Shown: positions 1 through 13,568, numbered from the stretch's first letter. The stretch: DNA of 64,000 nt from Balanoglossus misakiensis (GCA_040954595.2 CM082579.2:5828001-5892000), one strand, 5' to 3'. A program made the numbers and translations. Notes: generated by a model from the letters alone, not told the origin.

Positions 1-1
1 C

Positions 2-1365
<1,364 letters not shown>

Positions 1366-2562
1366 AAGGGAGTCTTGTCTGATTTGTCGTCTGTAGTTTT
1401 TTTCCTTGTTTGAAACGAACACTGATTTTTATTCCACGCTGTAGATTTTGAAACGTTGTATATGTTGAAAACTTATGTGCTGTGCTTCTTTTAAATGTTG
1501 AATTTTGTTTTCGAATCCTATAGCAGGCCTGAGACTATTGCGGTACAGTACAGTCCGTAGTCTATTTAAGACAGTAAAAGTCACTTGATTTATAAATATT
1601 TTTGAAAAATGTTACCATACCATCCAGCTCAAACAAATTATGATTGATGGTGTACTTTTTGCTCATACATGCATTGCTTGACATAAACACGGTCACTCCA
1701 GACACTCCAACTCCGTTGGGTAATGGCGCCACCAACGGCAACACCGAAGTGGTGTCAACAGCAACAAATCTCCGCAGTCAGTCGTCAGCTGACAGGCGAT
1801 AATCCACTCTCCTCTGGAGTGACCACGATCTGGATTCACGAAAGCAGACCAGTGGTAATCGCACACACTAAATTCGCGATTAAATGAAGGCGACAAATGT
1901 CAGAGAAGTTTTTTTTTTCATGGACATTCGTATATTAATATGTAGATTATTCATATGTAGATTACAACTGCTTTTTCACATCACTGGAATAATAGTTAAT
2001 GACGTCGACTTTTCTCAGTAGTTCACAAGTGTACTTTGCTAAGTTTGTTTAATAAAACGAGCTATAAGAAAAGATGTACTTTGGAGTTCAAAAGAGTGTT
2101 TTTCTACTGTGCGTCACTTCGAACAGACGCCCATCGAGGTTATGTTCACAACTGTATACTGGAGATTTTAGCATGCTTTCATAGCCTGGGGAGTACAAGA
2201 ATCTGAAATTGAAGTGGATACACGGAACAGAAATACTGGAAAAATAGTCATAAATCATCATGAAAACTGACAACTTTACGATATCTGTATATACATTCAC
2301 AAGTTCGTGTTTCAATTGTCGTCTCAGGATGGGAAAGTGGCCAATACACAAACTTTTTAAAACAAATATTTGTCAAGGTGCTGCAAGAGTTCGCGCCCCT
2401 TGCTAAGCTATCACCTGCCTCCGTCAGTAGTTAGGGTCAGGTGAGTGTCTTGACTGCCAATGTGTCAGGAATCATAGTCCTGGTGTGATTGATCAGATGA
2501 CTGTTTGCACTTTTAAACTTTGATTCGGGCGGTGTTGTTTATGTGGAGTCATCTCAAATGTA
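1366..2562. other. 3' flank between convergent gene A and TRIM-1
   Basis: AT-rich, probably 3' UTR of gene A. A canonical polyadenylation hexamer lies at 2051-2056 on the plus strand. No other supported gene. Confidence 0.6.
2051..2056 (+). terminator. Candidate polyadenylation signal, gene A
   Basis: AATAAA about 690 bp past the gene A stop codon. Position only; no transcript evidence. Confidence 0.35.
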
Positions 2563-5370
2563 TTACACTGGCCCCAATTTCCGCCGGAGCACTTTGACCA
2601 ATCCGCTTGCCTGTTCCACCACGAACACGTACGTGTACCGCTCGTCGTCGGCGTCGCTCTTCACACAGATGCCGACGGGGGCTTTCACCTGGTCTTTGGA
2701 CCGGTCGACCCGGCACACCCACGAACCGTACATGTCGAACTTCTGCACTCGGTTGTTCCAGCAGTCGCACACGTACACGCAGCCGTACTTGTCTGTGGCC
2801 AGGCCCTCCGGGTGGTAGAACTGGCCCTTGTCAGTTCCCAGCGACCCGAACGAGAGGAGGTGTTCCCCTCCCTCGCTGTACACCTTGACCGCGTGGTTGC
2901 CGCAGTTCGATACGTACACGTTGCCGTTGGTGCTCCCAACAGCGACGCACCACGGGGTGGCCAGTCGGGCGTCTTCTTTCTCCCACTTGCCAAAAGCCTT
3001 CACGAACTCGCCGTCTTGGCGGTAGACGAGCACAGAATCTGCGTTCGTATCGGCAACATATACATTTCCGTTGGTGGGGCTGATCGCAATGCCTCGGGGG
3101 TGTTTAAATTTCCCCTTGCCGAAGCATCTGACGAGCTCTCCGTTTTCGTCGCAGACTACGACCTGCTTGTTGCCGGCATCCGTGGTGAAAATGTGACCGT
3201 CCTCGGACACCGCCGAGAACTCGGGTTTGAAGTCGTTGTCAAAATCGGGAAACTCGATGATTTTCTTACTTTCTCCGTTTACAGTGAACGTCTGCAGCCT
3301 GTTATTTCCAGTGTCGCCCACCACCACGTCTCCGCCCCCGAGTGACGCCACGCCCCAGGGTCCCTTCAACTGCCCCGCACTTGACCCCGAACCACCGAAT
3401 TTCCGTATCAAACCTTTCTGTTTCGTGTGTTTGATCTTCTGGTAACCGGCCGATGGCTCCTTCGGTCTGGTAGCGGGTGAACTTTCTTGCTCGGGCTGTC
3501 TTTTATCCGCTGTTTGTGCACAAACAAATTCGACGAATTTGTCAATCCCCGGATCCTCCGATTCCATCAACTCCTCGTACGGAAACCGTTGACTATCGAT
3601 GGACACCGTGTCCACGGTGGACGAGCTGTTGTCCGTGTACTCAGACGAGTCACTTTCGATGTTGCCGGTAACTGTGGGGGGTTCTTCGCGGGGCGCGATC
3701 TTGGAAACATCCGAGGCAGTTTGATTATCCTGGAATACGGACAATTCTGTGGAGTCACTTGGAATGCCACCATCTCTGCTAAACTTGCCTGCAACGCAGT
3801 CTGAGTGGCGCTGCTCACTACTGGCCAATATTGCGGCACCTTCCCCGGTTGCGCTGATGCAGTCACCTGAAGTCTCACCATGTTGCGCCTCGGCTTCTGT
3901 TGTGATTGTGCCGACACTGCTGGCTTCTGCTTCGCCTGGCTCGTTTGTTGTGTCACTCCCACCTGTTGCCATGGCTGCCCCATCCACGTCGACTCCCCAA
4001 GTTTCGTTTCTGTCGGCCATCTTCTGTGCTATGCTGTCATCGCCGGCAGGAACCTGGTCTGACTGCTTCACTGCATGTTGTGAGTCTCTAGCTGTTGCGT
4101 ACGAAACTTCTACCGAGATGTCTTCTCCAGGACCGGCACCAGACTCTTCACAAACGTTGTCCACATTCACATCCTTTTCGCCACCCACAATTTCACCACC
4201 TCCATATATATCGACTACCTCAATATCTAGCTGCAAGTCTGCATGATGCGCAGTGTCGTCTCCATTCTCCACTGTCGGCCGCACCATTTGCAACTTCCCG
4301 ACAGTCTTCGTTTCACAGAATTCGCCCGAAGGCAGGAACTGCAAGTAATCGTCCTTGGTCGGCTCGCACCTCGTGTCCGTCGTTCGCAAGTCCTCCGTCT
4401 GTGAGATTATTTCATTCCTGGCCGACATGAGATAGGAGTCGTTGCCGTGTCGAACCAGCCTCTCTGTAAAATCCCTCGCGTGTGCCAAATCGTCTTCCAT
4501 GCATTCGACTCCCTTGAGCTGTGCGCGCAGATTCACCCTCCTCTCTTCGTACTCCTCGTCCAGGAGTCTCGCCAGGTGTGCCCCGTCTTCTCGTATTCTG
4601 TTGGTCATGTCTTCCACGGTCTTGTCGACGTGATCCCCTAGCTTTGTCTTGGCGACTTGATAATGGTCATTCAACGACTCGATTCTTCGCTGTATGTTCG
4701 CCTTGCTGTCGACGGCGTCACTTTCTCTCCCTTTAAGGTCTTGCGTCACTTCGGAAAGATGCCGGACGAACTCGGAGGCAGCTTCCTTGAGGTATCTGTA
4801 CTTGTGGACAGGCCGGGGATGGTCCAAGACGGTGCATTCGAGGCAGATCGGGATCTCGCACGTATCGCAGTAGAACGTTTCCGGGTGGTTTAAGTGTCTG
4901 CTGCAGTAGACCGGTGGCTGTACAGAGGCCGGGTCCTCTGACCTGGTCTTGTGATATTCGTCAATCGCCAACAGCCTGTGCGTTCGGGTCGCCGGGATGA
5001 ATTTATGGGCAGCCGAACAAGTCGCACAGAGACTCACCGCGCAGTCCAGGCACCGGTCTGTGACGTCACCCAGCTTGCATGCCTCGCACTTCACAGACTC
5101 CGTCACGATTTTCTTCTCTTTCTTCACGAGTTCGTCGATTAACTCGTTCCCCCTGAGCCCCGCCACCCCCGAAGCAGGCACTTGGGCAGGGCGGCGACAG
5201 GTTGGACAGGTCAGCGCGCCTGTTTTCTCGACAAGCTTGCTCAGGCATTGTTCGCAGAAGCTGTGTAGACAGGCCAACAGCTTGGGATTCGTATACAGCT
5301 CCGAGCAGATCCCACAGAAGAGAAAATCGTCGTCATTATCAGCCGAGAGAGTCGATTCGTGGCTCGCCAT
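2563..5370 (-). CDS. TRIM-1: TRIM-NHL protein without filamin domain (935 aa)
   Basis: Intronless. Residues 19-58 form a C3HC4 RING (CGIC...CLHSFCEQC...CPTC), the E2-binding part of TRIM ubiquitin ligases. Two B-boxes follow: about 95-131 (CEACKLGDVTDRCLDC) and 156-190 (YCSRHLNHPETFYCDTC). A coiled coil spans about 197-330. The C-terminal ~280 residues are NHL beta-propeller repeats (GPWGVASL, HPRGIAISPTNGNVYVADT, HPEGLATDKYGCVYVCD). In TRIM2/TRIM3-type proteins a filamin/Ig domain precedes the propeller; here about 300 residues rich in Glu, Ser, Thr and Asp stand there instead. Start chosen at the ATG just before the RING. Likely a cytoplasmic E3 ligase whose propeller binds RNA or protein; the substrate is unknown. 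Nearest relative is TRIM-2 downstream on the same strand. Confidence 0.93.
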   Translation of the reverse strand: MASHESTLSADNDDDFLFCGICSELYTNPKLLACLHSFCEQCLSKLVEKTGALTCPTCRRPAQVPASGVAGLRGNELIDELVKKEKKIVTESVKCEACKLGDVTDRCLDCAVSLCATCSAAHKFIPATRTHRLLAIDEYHKTRSEDPASVQPPVYCSRHLNHPETFYCDTCEIPICLECTVLDHPRPVHKYRYLKEAASEFVRHLSEVTQDLKGRESDAVDSKANIQRRIESLNDHYQVAKTKLGDHVDKTVEDMTNRIREDGAHLARLLDEEYEERRVNLRAQLKGVECMEDDLAHARDFTERLVRHGNDSYLMSARNEIISQTEDLRTTDTRCEPTKDDYLQFLPSGEFCETKTVGKLQMVRPTVENGDDTAHHADLQLDIEVVDIYGGGEIVGGEKDVNVDNVCEESGAGPGEDISVEVSYATARDSQHAVKQSDQVPAGDDSIAQKMADRNETWGVDVDGAAMATGGSDTTNEPGEAEASSVGTITTEAEAQHGETSGDCISATGEGAAILASSEQRHSDCVAGKFSRDGGIPSDSTELSVFQDNQTASDVSKIAPREEPPTVTGNIESDSSEYTDNSSSTVDTVSIDSQRFPYEELMESEDPGIDKFVEFVCAQTADKRQPEQESSPATRPKEPSAGYQKIKHTKQKGLIRKFGGSGSSAGQLKGPWGVASLGGGDVVVGDTGNNRLQTFTVNGESKKIIEFPDFDNDFKPEFSAVSEDGHIFTTDAGNKQVVVCDENGELVRCFGKGKFKHPRGIAISPTNGNVYVADTNADSVLVYRQDGEFVKAFGKWEKEDARLATPWCVAVGSTNGNVYVSNCGNHAVKVYSEGGEHLLSFGSLGTDKGQFYHPEGLATDKYGCVYVCDCWNNRVQKFDMYGSWVCRVDRSKDQVKAPVGICVKSDADDERYTYVFVVEQASGLVKVLRRKLGPV

Positions 5371-6948
5371 GGCGCAGTGATCTCACACGGTCGAATGCTT
5401 ATCTGTGCAATATAATACTTGGGTGACGTTTTCGATGCATACCTGTCTGTTGGCGGTTTGCCATTCCTTTCAAGTGTGTAACCCTCCGTGCTCGAGTGCG
5501 TATACCTTTCTGAAAAAGCATGTCCTTTGACCTCCTCGATCATATATTCACTAATTTCTATCGGTGGGGAAGTAATGTTTAAAAAATGCAAATCGGAACT
5601 CCGTCATTTATTACTGTAATGTTTTCAGCTCCCTGTGTGACGAACCAGGTTCTTTCTTCGACAGCCAGCCAGCCAGACAATCAGACAGACATACATATTG
5701 GTAGATAAATTGAGTGATTGATTGATTAACTAAATCTCTCTGGACGTTGATGTGCGTTTGTGAGGTTTCACTCTGACAGTAGTGGGCCTTACAAAGTCTA
5801 CATTTGCTTTTGTGGGCGTCACCTGACTTCCGTATACTCGTAATCAATAACACACACACAAATGATGACTTCATGGTTTGGTTAAGAATGTCTTGATAGA
5901 TCGATTTGAAGATTAAATCAACCACACGTGTTTCTTTTCATACATCTTGGAATATCAATGTGATTTCTAGTCAATGGTCTTTGACGGAAAATTCACGAAA
6001 ATGCTGATATGCCAATGACTTTTCATTTTATTCACAAGAATATAGACCAAGAAACTTTTCCATGACCCTAATTATTTCGTATGCAACCGAAACATTGCTG
6101 TTGCCAGCTAAATAAACTGGCATTTTACAGTAGTAATAAGCAAATGTCCTAAATAAGATATTGAATTCTACATTTGAAAACTCATAGTTTCCGCGGCGGT
6201 CATCGGATAAACACAATAATGAGACTCTTCACCGATCACTGACCAAAATCATGAAATGGGCGAGAAACCGGTCCAGGAATAAAAAAGGTCTGATCTGACA
6301 CATACGTGAAAAATTACCCTTTCGCAAAAAGGTAACGGTTTCGGCTGTTTTCTGTTCCTTTTTAGCCCAAATTTACGGATGGAGTAGTGGAATAATTTTC
6401 AATCCACACCGAATGTGTACACTGTACTTCTAATCTAAATAACAGTAATTTTTAACCGATTTATTGCGTTCAGTGTTCCACATTTACAACCATTTACACG
6501 AATTATGTACAAAGCCGACTGCCGACCTTGCTCATCCAGAATGCATAATTTAAAAATATTAGCGGCTGCGAATAAACTTGATGAATATAGACCAAAATGC
6601 ACACTATAATAAAGAACTGTTTGAAACAATGGTACATTTCTGTTTTACTTATTACTCAAGAAAGGAACTGAAACAATCGAAGAAAAGGAAAACTAAGCGG
6701 ATGAAAATGGAAATGATCAATACTCATACTGTATAAAAATGTATCTCTGACTCGGGAAATGCAAGTGTTCACGATCAATCTAGCACAACAATTACATCGG
6801 TAAGTCTGACACAAGGAATGCAATAGTCCTTTACTGAGGTTTAAGGTCACAGCTGTTTCCTACTATTTTGATTTCATCACTGTGTTTTGACTGAACTTTG
6901 TATTTTTTCTGTCCATCTAGGTGTGTCATATATCCACTATGAAATCAG
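5371..6948. other. Spacer between the two TRIM-NHL genes
   Basis: AT-rich. It should hold the 5' region of TRIM-1 and the 3' UTR of TRIM-2. A minus-strand AATAAA lies at 6460-6465, about 490 bp past the TRIM-2 stop. No other gene recognised. Confidence 0.6.
6460..6465 (-). terminator. Candidate polyadenylation signal, TRIM-2
   Basis: TTTATT on the plus strand reads AATAAA on the minus strand downstream of the TRIM-2 stop codon. Confidence 0.35.
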
Positions 6949-9162
6949 TCACTGAGTGATAACTCTGACGCAGCAAGATCCCTGTTCCACAACAAGAATT
7001 CTCTGGAAGGGCTCTTCCCCGATGACACACACCCCGGTAGGGTATCCCAGTGCCTCTGCTCCACAGTCGACTTGGCAGACAAATGCACCGGATGACGTGA
7101 ATTTCTGTACTCGGTGGTTGCCGTAATCACAGACGTAGACATTGCCGTGCTGGTCAGTGCACAATCCCTCGGGGTTGTTAAACTGACCATTGCCTCGACC
7201 TTGGGACCCAATGGAAGACAGGTAGCCGCCATCCGCGTTGAAGACCTTGACGCAGTATAGACCCAAATCAGACACAAAGACTTTCCCTGTGCTACTTTCC
7301 ACAGTGGCGCACCAGGGGCCAGTGAACTGACTAGCCCCGAAACCCTTACTTCCAAATGACTTTATGAAGTCTCCAGTTTGACTGTATATGCGGATACAAC
7401 AAGAAGACTGGTCGACGACGTACACGTTACCATTGTACGGACTAATGGCGATACCGAAGATTTCCCTTATCTCACCTTTGCCAAAACATCTTATCAGCTT
7501 ACCGTCCTCATCACAGACGACGACCTGATTATTACCACAGTCTGTGGTGAATATCGTTCCGTCTTCAGCCACTGCAGAGTAATGTGGCGTGAAGTTTTGA
7601 ATCTCTGCAAATTTATAAAACATCTCATGTTTTCCCGTTAAGGTAAATGATTGTAATCTTCCGTTACCTGCATCACCTACTAAGACGTGTCCTCTCTTTG
7701 TCACTGTCACTCCCCAGGGACGACCCAGCTGTCCTGCCCCAGATTTACTCACTGAGCCTCTCTTCGGGAAGACAGTAACCGTGGCCGGTGACCCTTCAGC
7801 GGATTTACCATCGACAGCCACCGACAGTTCAAATTCGCCTTCAACCTTCAAACGACTTGTCAGTGCAAACGAACCGTCGTTATTGTCCGTTACTGTCACA
7901 TTTTCAGTCTTGCCATCTGGCGTCTTCGTCACGGCGGTAATTTTCTCCTTCGTTAATTTTGCTCTCGTATTCTGAGAGTCGACAGAACGCAGTGTGCCTC
8001 TGACCTCTTCGCCGATTCTCACAAACTTCGGAACGTCGCTTAATTCACATCTTCCTGGACTGCCACTCATTTTTATCGTTCCCAAAGTCTTAGTCTCACA
8101 GAAATTGTCGGCAGGTTGGAACTCCAGGCCATCATCGCGAACTGGTTCGCACTTCGTCTCCAGCTTTAACAAACCCCTAATCTGTGACGTCATGTTCCTC
8201 CCCGCAGACATCAGCTGAGAAGCGTTACCGTACTGCATTATTTTCTCGGCGTATTCTCTGGTTGTGGCGATGTCGTTCTCTGTACACCCGAGGTCTTTCA
8301 GTTGCGCTTGCAGATTCGTTTTCCTGTCGTCGTATTCACTTTTCAGCTGACTCAGAAGCCCTTTGCCGCTCTCCCGTATCTTGCGAGTGTTTTCTTCAAT
8401 GGTTTTATCCATGTGTTCTTTCACTTTCTGTTCTTCTTCCTGGAAGCGACCGTCCAAGGATTCAGACATCTCTTGCACAGCAGCCCTGCTTTGACCGACT
8501 TCGTTTTCCTTGATTTTCAGGTCACGTGTCATCTTCCCGAGCTGCTCTTTGTATTCGGCCGCGGCTTCGTCTATATATCTAAATTTGTGGTCTGGACGAG
8601 GATGGTCTATCGCCGTGCATTCGAGGCAGATCGGCGCTTCGCACGTATCGCAGTAAAATTTAACCTGGTTGTCATGGTGCTTGTCGCAATAGGCCGGTGG
8701 TTGCACCGAAGCTGGGTCGTTGAACTTTGCCTTTTCGTATTCAACAATGGGCAGCAGGCGATGAGATCGCGTGATTGGCACGTACCTGTGAGCTTCTGAA
8801 CAAGTACTGCAAAAGTTGACGGCACAATCAACGCATCTGGTGGCGACGTCGCCTTTCTTGCACGCTTCACATTTCTCCTGTGCCGTCGACTTCTGGTCTT
8901 GCTTGTCGAACTGTTCCACAAGCTGGTTTACAAAGCGGTTGGCTGGCAACTTCGCCACGCCCCCAGCGGGAACTTCGTGTGCACGGCGACATATTGGACA
9001 CGTCAGTTTCCCAGTTTTCTCCACAATCTGACCGAGACACTTCTCACAAAAGGTGTGCACACACGGCAAGACTTTGGCGCTCTTGTACCGCTCGGAGCAT
9101 ACGCCACAAGAGAGAAAGTTCTCGTTGATTTCTTCCAGAAACTGCGACACTTTGCTCGCCAT
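6949..9162 (-). CDS. TRIM-2: TRIM-NHL protein with filamin domain (737 aa)
   Basis: Intronless, in the full TRIM2/TRIM3-like order. RING at 19-58 (CGVCSERYKSAKVLPCVHTF...CPIC), B-box 1 about 98-134 (CEACKKGDVATRCVDC), B-box 2 about 159-192 (YCDKHHDNQVKFYCDTC) and coiled coil about 197-330. A filamin/Ig-like domain spans about 375-465, recognised by VRGTLRSVDSQNTRAK, VTDNNDGSFAL and GSPATVTVF. The NHL propeller is 470-737. It closely matches TRIM-1 through the RING, B-boxes, coiled coil and propeller (shared YCDTCE-PICLECT, GNRLQ/GNGRLQ and VVVCDE-G strings), so the two are tandem duplicates that differ mainly in the linker. Predicted cytoplasmic E3 ubiquitin ligase, substrate unknown. Confidence 0.94.
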   Translation of the reverse strand: MASKVSQFLEEINENFLSCGVCSERYKSAKVLPCVHTFCEKCLGQIVEKTGKLTCPICRRAHEVPAGGVAKLPANRFVNQLVEQFDKQDQKSTAQEKCEACKKGDVATRCVDCAVNFCSTCSEAHRYVPITRSHRLLPIVEYEKAKFNDPASVQPPAYCDKHHDNQVKFYCDTCEAPICLECTAIDHPRPDHKFRYIDEAAAEYKEQLGKMTRDLKIKENEVGQSRAAVQEMSESLDGRFQEEEQKVKEHMDKTIEENTRKIRESGKGLLSQLKSEYDDRKTNLQAQLKDLGCTENDIATTREYAEKIMQYGNASQLMSAGRNMTSQIRGLLKLETKCEPVRDDGLEFQPADNFCETKTLGTIKMSGSPGRCELSDVPKFVRIGEEVRGTLRSVDSQNTRAKLTKEKITAVTKTPDGKTENVTVTDNNDGSFALTSRLKVEGEFELSVAVDGKSAEGSPATVTVFPKRGSVSKSGAGQLGRPWGVTVTKRGHVLVGDAGNGRLQSFTLTGKHEMFYKFAEIQNFTPHYSAVAEDGTIFTTDCGNNQVVVCDEDGKLIRCFGKGEIREIFGIAISPYNGNVYVVDQSSCCIRIYSQTGDFIKSFGSKGFGASQFTGPWCATVESSTGKVFVSDLGLYCVKVFNADGGYLSSIGSQGRGNGQFNNPEGLCTDQHGNVYVCDYGNHRVQKFTSSGAFVCQVDCGAEALGYPTGVCVIGEEPFQRILVVEQGSCCVRVITQ

Positions 9163-10486
9163 TTCGACAACCTGACGCTCACAGTCTTCTCGAAGGGCTT
9201 TCTGTCCCCAAAATGGCTGCGAGTTCGGCGAATCAATGCATATAAACCGTGTAGAAATATTAGTGCGTTAAGTGGTCTGGTGACCTGTTCGTGGAATTAG
9301 TGAAGTCAGCCAATTCATTTTCGTTTCCATATTCGTATGTGAACTAAGAGTGCCATTTTACCCCCACGTTTTCACCAGAAAACATAAATTTACTGTTTGT
9401 ATGCCAATTTTCTAACTGTTTCCGTATTGCAAAATATCGAGGCCCGTAAGATGAACGATAGAAGCAGATTTTTCGCTTACCAGGTAGTAGTTTTTGCATT
9501 AATTTGCATATTATATCCCCAATTAAGAAAATGTGGTAAACTATAAAGCATATGTGAATATTTCGGGAAAACAGTGAAAATAGAAGTGACTTGGCTTGAC
9601 TTAAAAACCTGTGAAGACACGATACTGGGTAACATGGACAACGGATCAACAGGTGCAGGAATGCTTGAAGTTGAATCATGAAGCTGCTATCAGTCACATC
9701 TCAAGTTCACCTGCCAAGGTCTGGTGCGCTTGGGAGACTGTGGTCGAGCCAACGACCCGTGCAAGCGGACGATCAGTCAGTGATTCCTGCGCCTGTGACT
9801 GGATCATGGGTGGATCCACAATAGGAGAAGGATAAACCGGTACGTTTCCTGTTGTACAAAATAGGCCTAACCCCCATCGCAAGACAAATGAAAATGTAAT
9901 ACTTTGATAAGTTGTGTTCTTTACAGAAGCGCACGGTACACTATAAAATACTAGTAGTATTGCTGAAACAATTTTGCTCGCTTACTTAGAATTTGAGTAG
10001 AAACAGTTGGTTCGATCTTTCGTTTCTCTTCTAGGATATCCGCCGTATTAGTAGTAGGCTCCAGATTGGATCATTTCGAGTCGTGAAAATTTCATTTGTG
10101 GGCGTACTAAGCCTAATGAACACATGAAGTCAGTCAGATACCCTGCTCTGTTTGTGAGGAAAAAGATAGAGTCAGATGTCTATTTTGTCTTTATCCTGGC
10201 TATACCAAAACTATAGCCTCCAGAATGGGTATTGAACTCGAATCTAGTATAGCTTGAATGTAGCCTATAGCAGAGAAGGAACACAAGAAAGACTACAGTA
10301 TGTTACAGATCAATGTCACGATTGTGCTTTGTCAAAGCGAGTAAATAAACCAAACAATGCTTTGATTCAAGGGCTTTGGACCGAGGCGAACACAGCATGT
10401 ACATTTGTAAGCGTGAAAGTGAATACATAATTTTATGTACGTTCATGACCCAGGGCTCTCCGCTCCTGACCCCTGTTCACACCAAG
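9163..10486. other. Spacer between divergent TRIM-2 and gene B
   Basis: Contains the 5' flanks of both genes. AT-rich. No recognisable gene, TATA box or repeat stands out. Confidence 0.55.
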
Positions 10487-12957
10487 ATGGCGCTCGACGC
10501 AAGGACGGTAGCTGTTACGCTAGCGCAGAACCTGTCCCTGTTTTTGCTAGTATTCCTCGGGATTTGTAGTGTGGGAATGACCTACGATGATTGTAAGTGA
10601 CCACACTATAACTTTCTTGTGTCTTGAATGGTTTTCCGCGTTCACGAAATGTCGATCGATCGCTCAATTTGAGCAAAAATCAGCCGATCGTCTGTATCGA
10701 GACAACGCCCATGGCACTCAGTACTGTAAATAGGTGTCACGGTCTCAGTAATGTTTGCGTTTTGCAGATGGAACCACACAACGAAGAATGTTTTGAAATT
10801 GTTGTTGCGAGGCATTTCGATGACTGTTGCCAAATACACATGGAGACAATTCAATATTGCAATGAAAAACGTTAAGAGTTTGTTTTATACTGACCCCTCT
10901 GAATACGTGTCAGCGTTTCACTGTTTGTTTTATGCATATGTCTAAACAGATTATTTTTCATATTTTTTCAAAGTGCTGTTGGTAAGTGGACAGTGCGAAA
11001 GATCTAAATGAAATACACTGTACTATGTTATATTTGCTTACTAAGCGTAGAATCGGAATTTAAACCACTCGACTCGGTGGCAGTCTCAGTACTGTCTATG
11101 GTTGTAATTTGCGGATTGGAGTAATCGACCCGCCTCCGGATTCTGTCTCATGGCCCCGACCCTGCATAAAATAGTAAGCCAGCTAAGCGACGGTGCGAAC
11201 GAACTGACATAGGGACAGCACTGTCTAAGCTCATGATGCGAACAAAACACAGACGACATACATTACAATAACCGTCGACATTCTTTTGTTCAGTGAGTCA
11301 ATAATTTGACCCATGTCGACCATATTGACATGTTGCCGTCACATTATTTTTTATAGACATTTTGCATTTTACACTGACCTAGGCGACAAGCACTTTGTAC
11401 AAATATACACAGTGCAATAAATAATCATAAACTGACATTTTATTTGTTGCGTGGTCGTTTATTGTTCTCTTTGATATCGGTCAACCAGAAAGGGCGAACG
11501 ATATCTGTATTTCTAGCAGCCATTTAATATGTTACATACCAAAATGCCACCATCTTTCATCTATGCCTTACAGTTGTCATGGTAACATTCTCGCTGCACA
11601 AGAATCGTGATTTTGGGAACCCACAGAGCATGGTGACGACTTCATTTTCAAAAGCTAGTCTGTTCTGTGTTTCGAAGCTCAGATTTCTCAGTTCCCATGC
11701 AAATAAAAAGAGACTTGGACTTTACAATGTCGATTGATGTACTTTCTTTTTATAGATAAAATGGTCGACGACGGACTCACAGATTGTTCTAAGAGCGTCA
11801 ACTCGCAGGGCGGACGAATCAAGGCTTACGATCACGGCAGCGCCACGCCGGATTTCGGATGTCAGTTCACGGTCACCTCGGCCAACGCAGACCAACGTTT
11901 CTATATACGATTCGACAAATTCGATGTGAAATCCGGCATGCCCGACTGCAGCGATCACAAACTGGAGATTTACGACGGCGACAGCACGGCCGCCGACAGG
12001 CTCACCGGGGCGAACGGACTGTGCCAAAGCGGTGACGACACCTCGCTGCCCGCACCTGTATTCTCCACCGGCAATAGCGTCACCTTCTACCTTTTCGACA
12101 ACGCGGCTGACAATTCAGCAGACTTCAGGCTCGTGTACTCGGCTTACAAAGACAGCAGTGGTAAAATGCAGTAGATTAATGATACTTTGCCGTTTCCAAA
12201 AGTAAAACCGTTCTGCGTCCTGCCCGAGGACTTAAGTTATGATGAACTATTCAGAGTCACACGCAAATATTTATACACTACTATACATATTTAATTCTTG
12301 CATTTTTTCCGTATCAAAGCACATCTTCTCCATTTATATTATCTTTCAGATGGGATGTGTTACAAATGCCAGAACGCCACGGACATCTGCATAGACCCGA
12401 CTCTGAAGTGTGACGGACTTGGAAACTGTCCCAAAGCTTCAGACGAGTCAATATCCAAAGGCGGCGGCTGTGAAGGTAAGATTTAGGGGTGGTGAGGGGG
12501 GTTACTCCCCATGTAAATGTATACAGCAGTGTATACACCACGTAATTTTTTGGCCCCATGTATACTTTTGACTACTGACCTCGTCATAGACTTTTGACCA
12601 TGCTGTATTCGACAACAGCCATGATCGTATACCTTTAACCAGTCTATTTTTCTTGTGTACACAGATACCAGCATTGGATTTCTCACAGTCTGGCTCATCG
12701 TCTTTTGCGTCGTAATCGGCGTCATTGTTCTGGTCCTCATCATTGCCTGCGTCTGCTTCATATGGTTCTTCTGTCGCCGAAAGACCCGGCCGAAGGCGGC
12801 CACGGCGACCGGCTACAAGTCCACGGCGGACACCCCGGCGGCCTACACGCCGCAACCCGGCCAACAGGGAAACCTGCGGTCTGCGCCCGGCGAAGGCGAC
12901 AACGTGGGCTACGACGCCGAGAACCAAGAAGTGGTCGTGCCGCAGAAAGCAGAATAG
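10487..12957 (+). CDS. Gene B: CUB-LDLa single-pass membrane protein (309 aa)
   Basis: Exons 10487-10592 (signal peptide), 11756-12160 (CUB), 12350-12475 (LDLa) and 12665-12957 (membrane helix and tail); 930 nt, all introns phase 1. The ATG at 10487 (context CAAGATGG) gives a good signal peptide with LSLFLLVFLGICSVG. CUB has four Cys and the calcium segment PDCSDHKLEIYDGD. LDLa reads CYKCQN...CIDPTLKCDG...ASDES. The helix WLIVFCVVIGVIVLVLIIAC leads into FFCRRKTR, so there is no four-Cys run. The tail is Ala/Pro/Thr-rich with YTPQPGQQG and ends NVGYDAENQEVVVPQKAE, the family C-terminal motif. Probable surface receptor; ligand unknown. Nearest to gene A in tail style. Confidence 0.9.
10593..11755 (+). 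other. Intron 1 of gene B
   Basis: Phase-1 intron of 1163 bp, donor GTAAGT, acceptor TATAG. I see no embedded gene or repeat. Confidence 0.7.
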
Positions 12958-13482
12958 TTGCCGTAGAACGATTTAGTCAGTGCCGTCATTTCCCACTTGT
13001 CACAGCAAATCCGCAGATTTTTGCAAAGATAAAAAACAAACTTTTGGTGACATACTAGCACTATAACTGAGCCGATGCAAATTACACAGTAAATAGAATC
13101 CATAAATAGAATTTCTGCAGAAATTGTCAATGGTACAGCCACAACAATGCCATTCTTTCTGTTTCCACATTGTTTTATGCATTTTGAATTAATACTTAGT
13201 AGAGATTTCTACTTCCTCAATAATTTAAAGACGGATCGAATTTATTTTAAAGGCCGCGCTGTACTTTCTCACCCTGAGTCACAAGTCTCTGTCCGTGTAC
13301 CGCGATGACGTCACAGTACCATTTTCCTTGACTTTTTTGCTTTCTATTGAAAGTTCGTTTTTATCAAAGCTAGATATGTATTAATTTGGTTTCTATGAAT
13401 CAGTAACGTACTTTTTAAAACCGGGCGAATATACTTGTTTCCTCAACGTGGCCGGCGAGAGGCAGCATCAAAAAGTTGCGCA

Positions 13483-13483
<1 letters not shown>

Positions 13484-13568
<85 letters not shown>
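13484..13568. repeat. (AAC)n microsatellite
   Basis: About 28 AAC units. The poly-Asn reading frame through it has no supporting features. Confidence 0.97.

Noticed and set aside
3567-4246. Alternative frames in the TRIM-1 linker region
   Set aside because: The main TRIM-1 frame runs unbroken through the region and joins RING to NHL; the others lack features.
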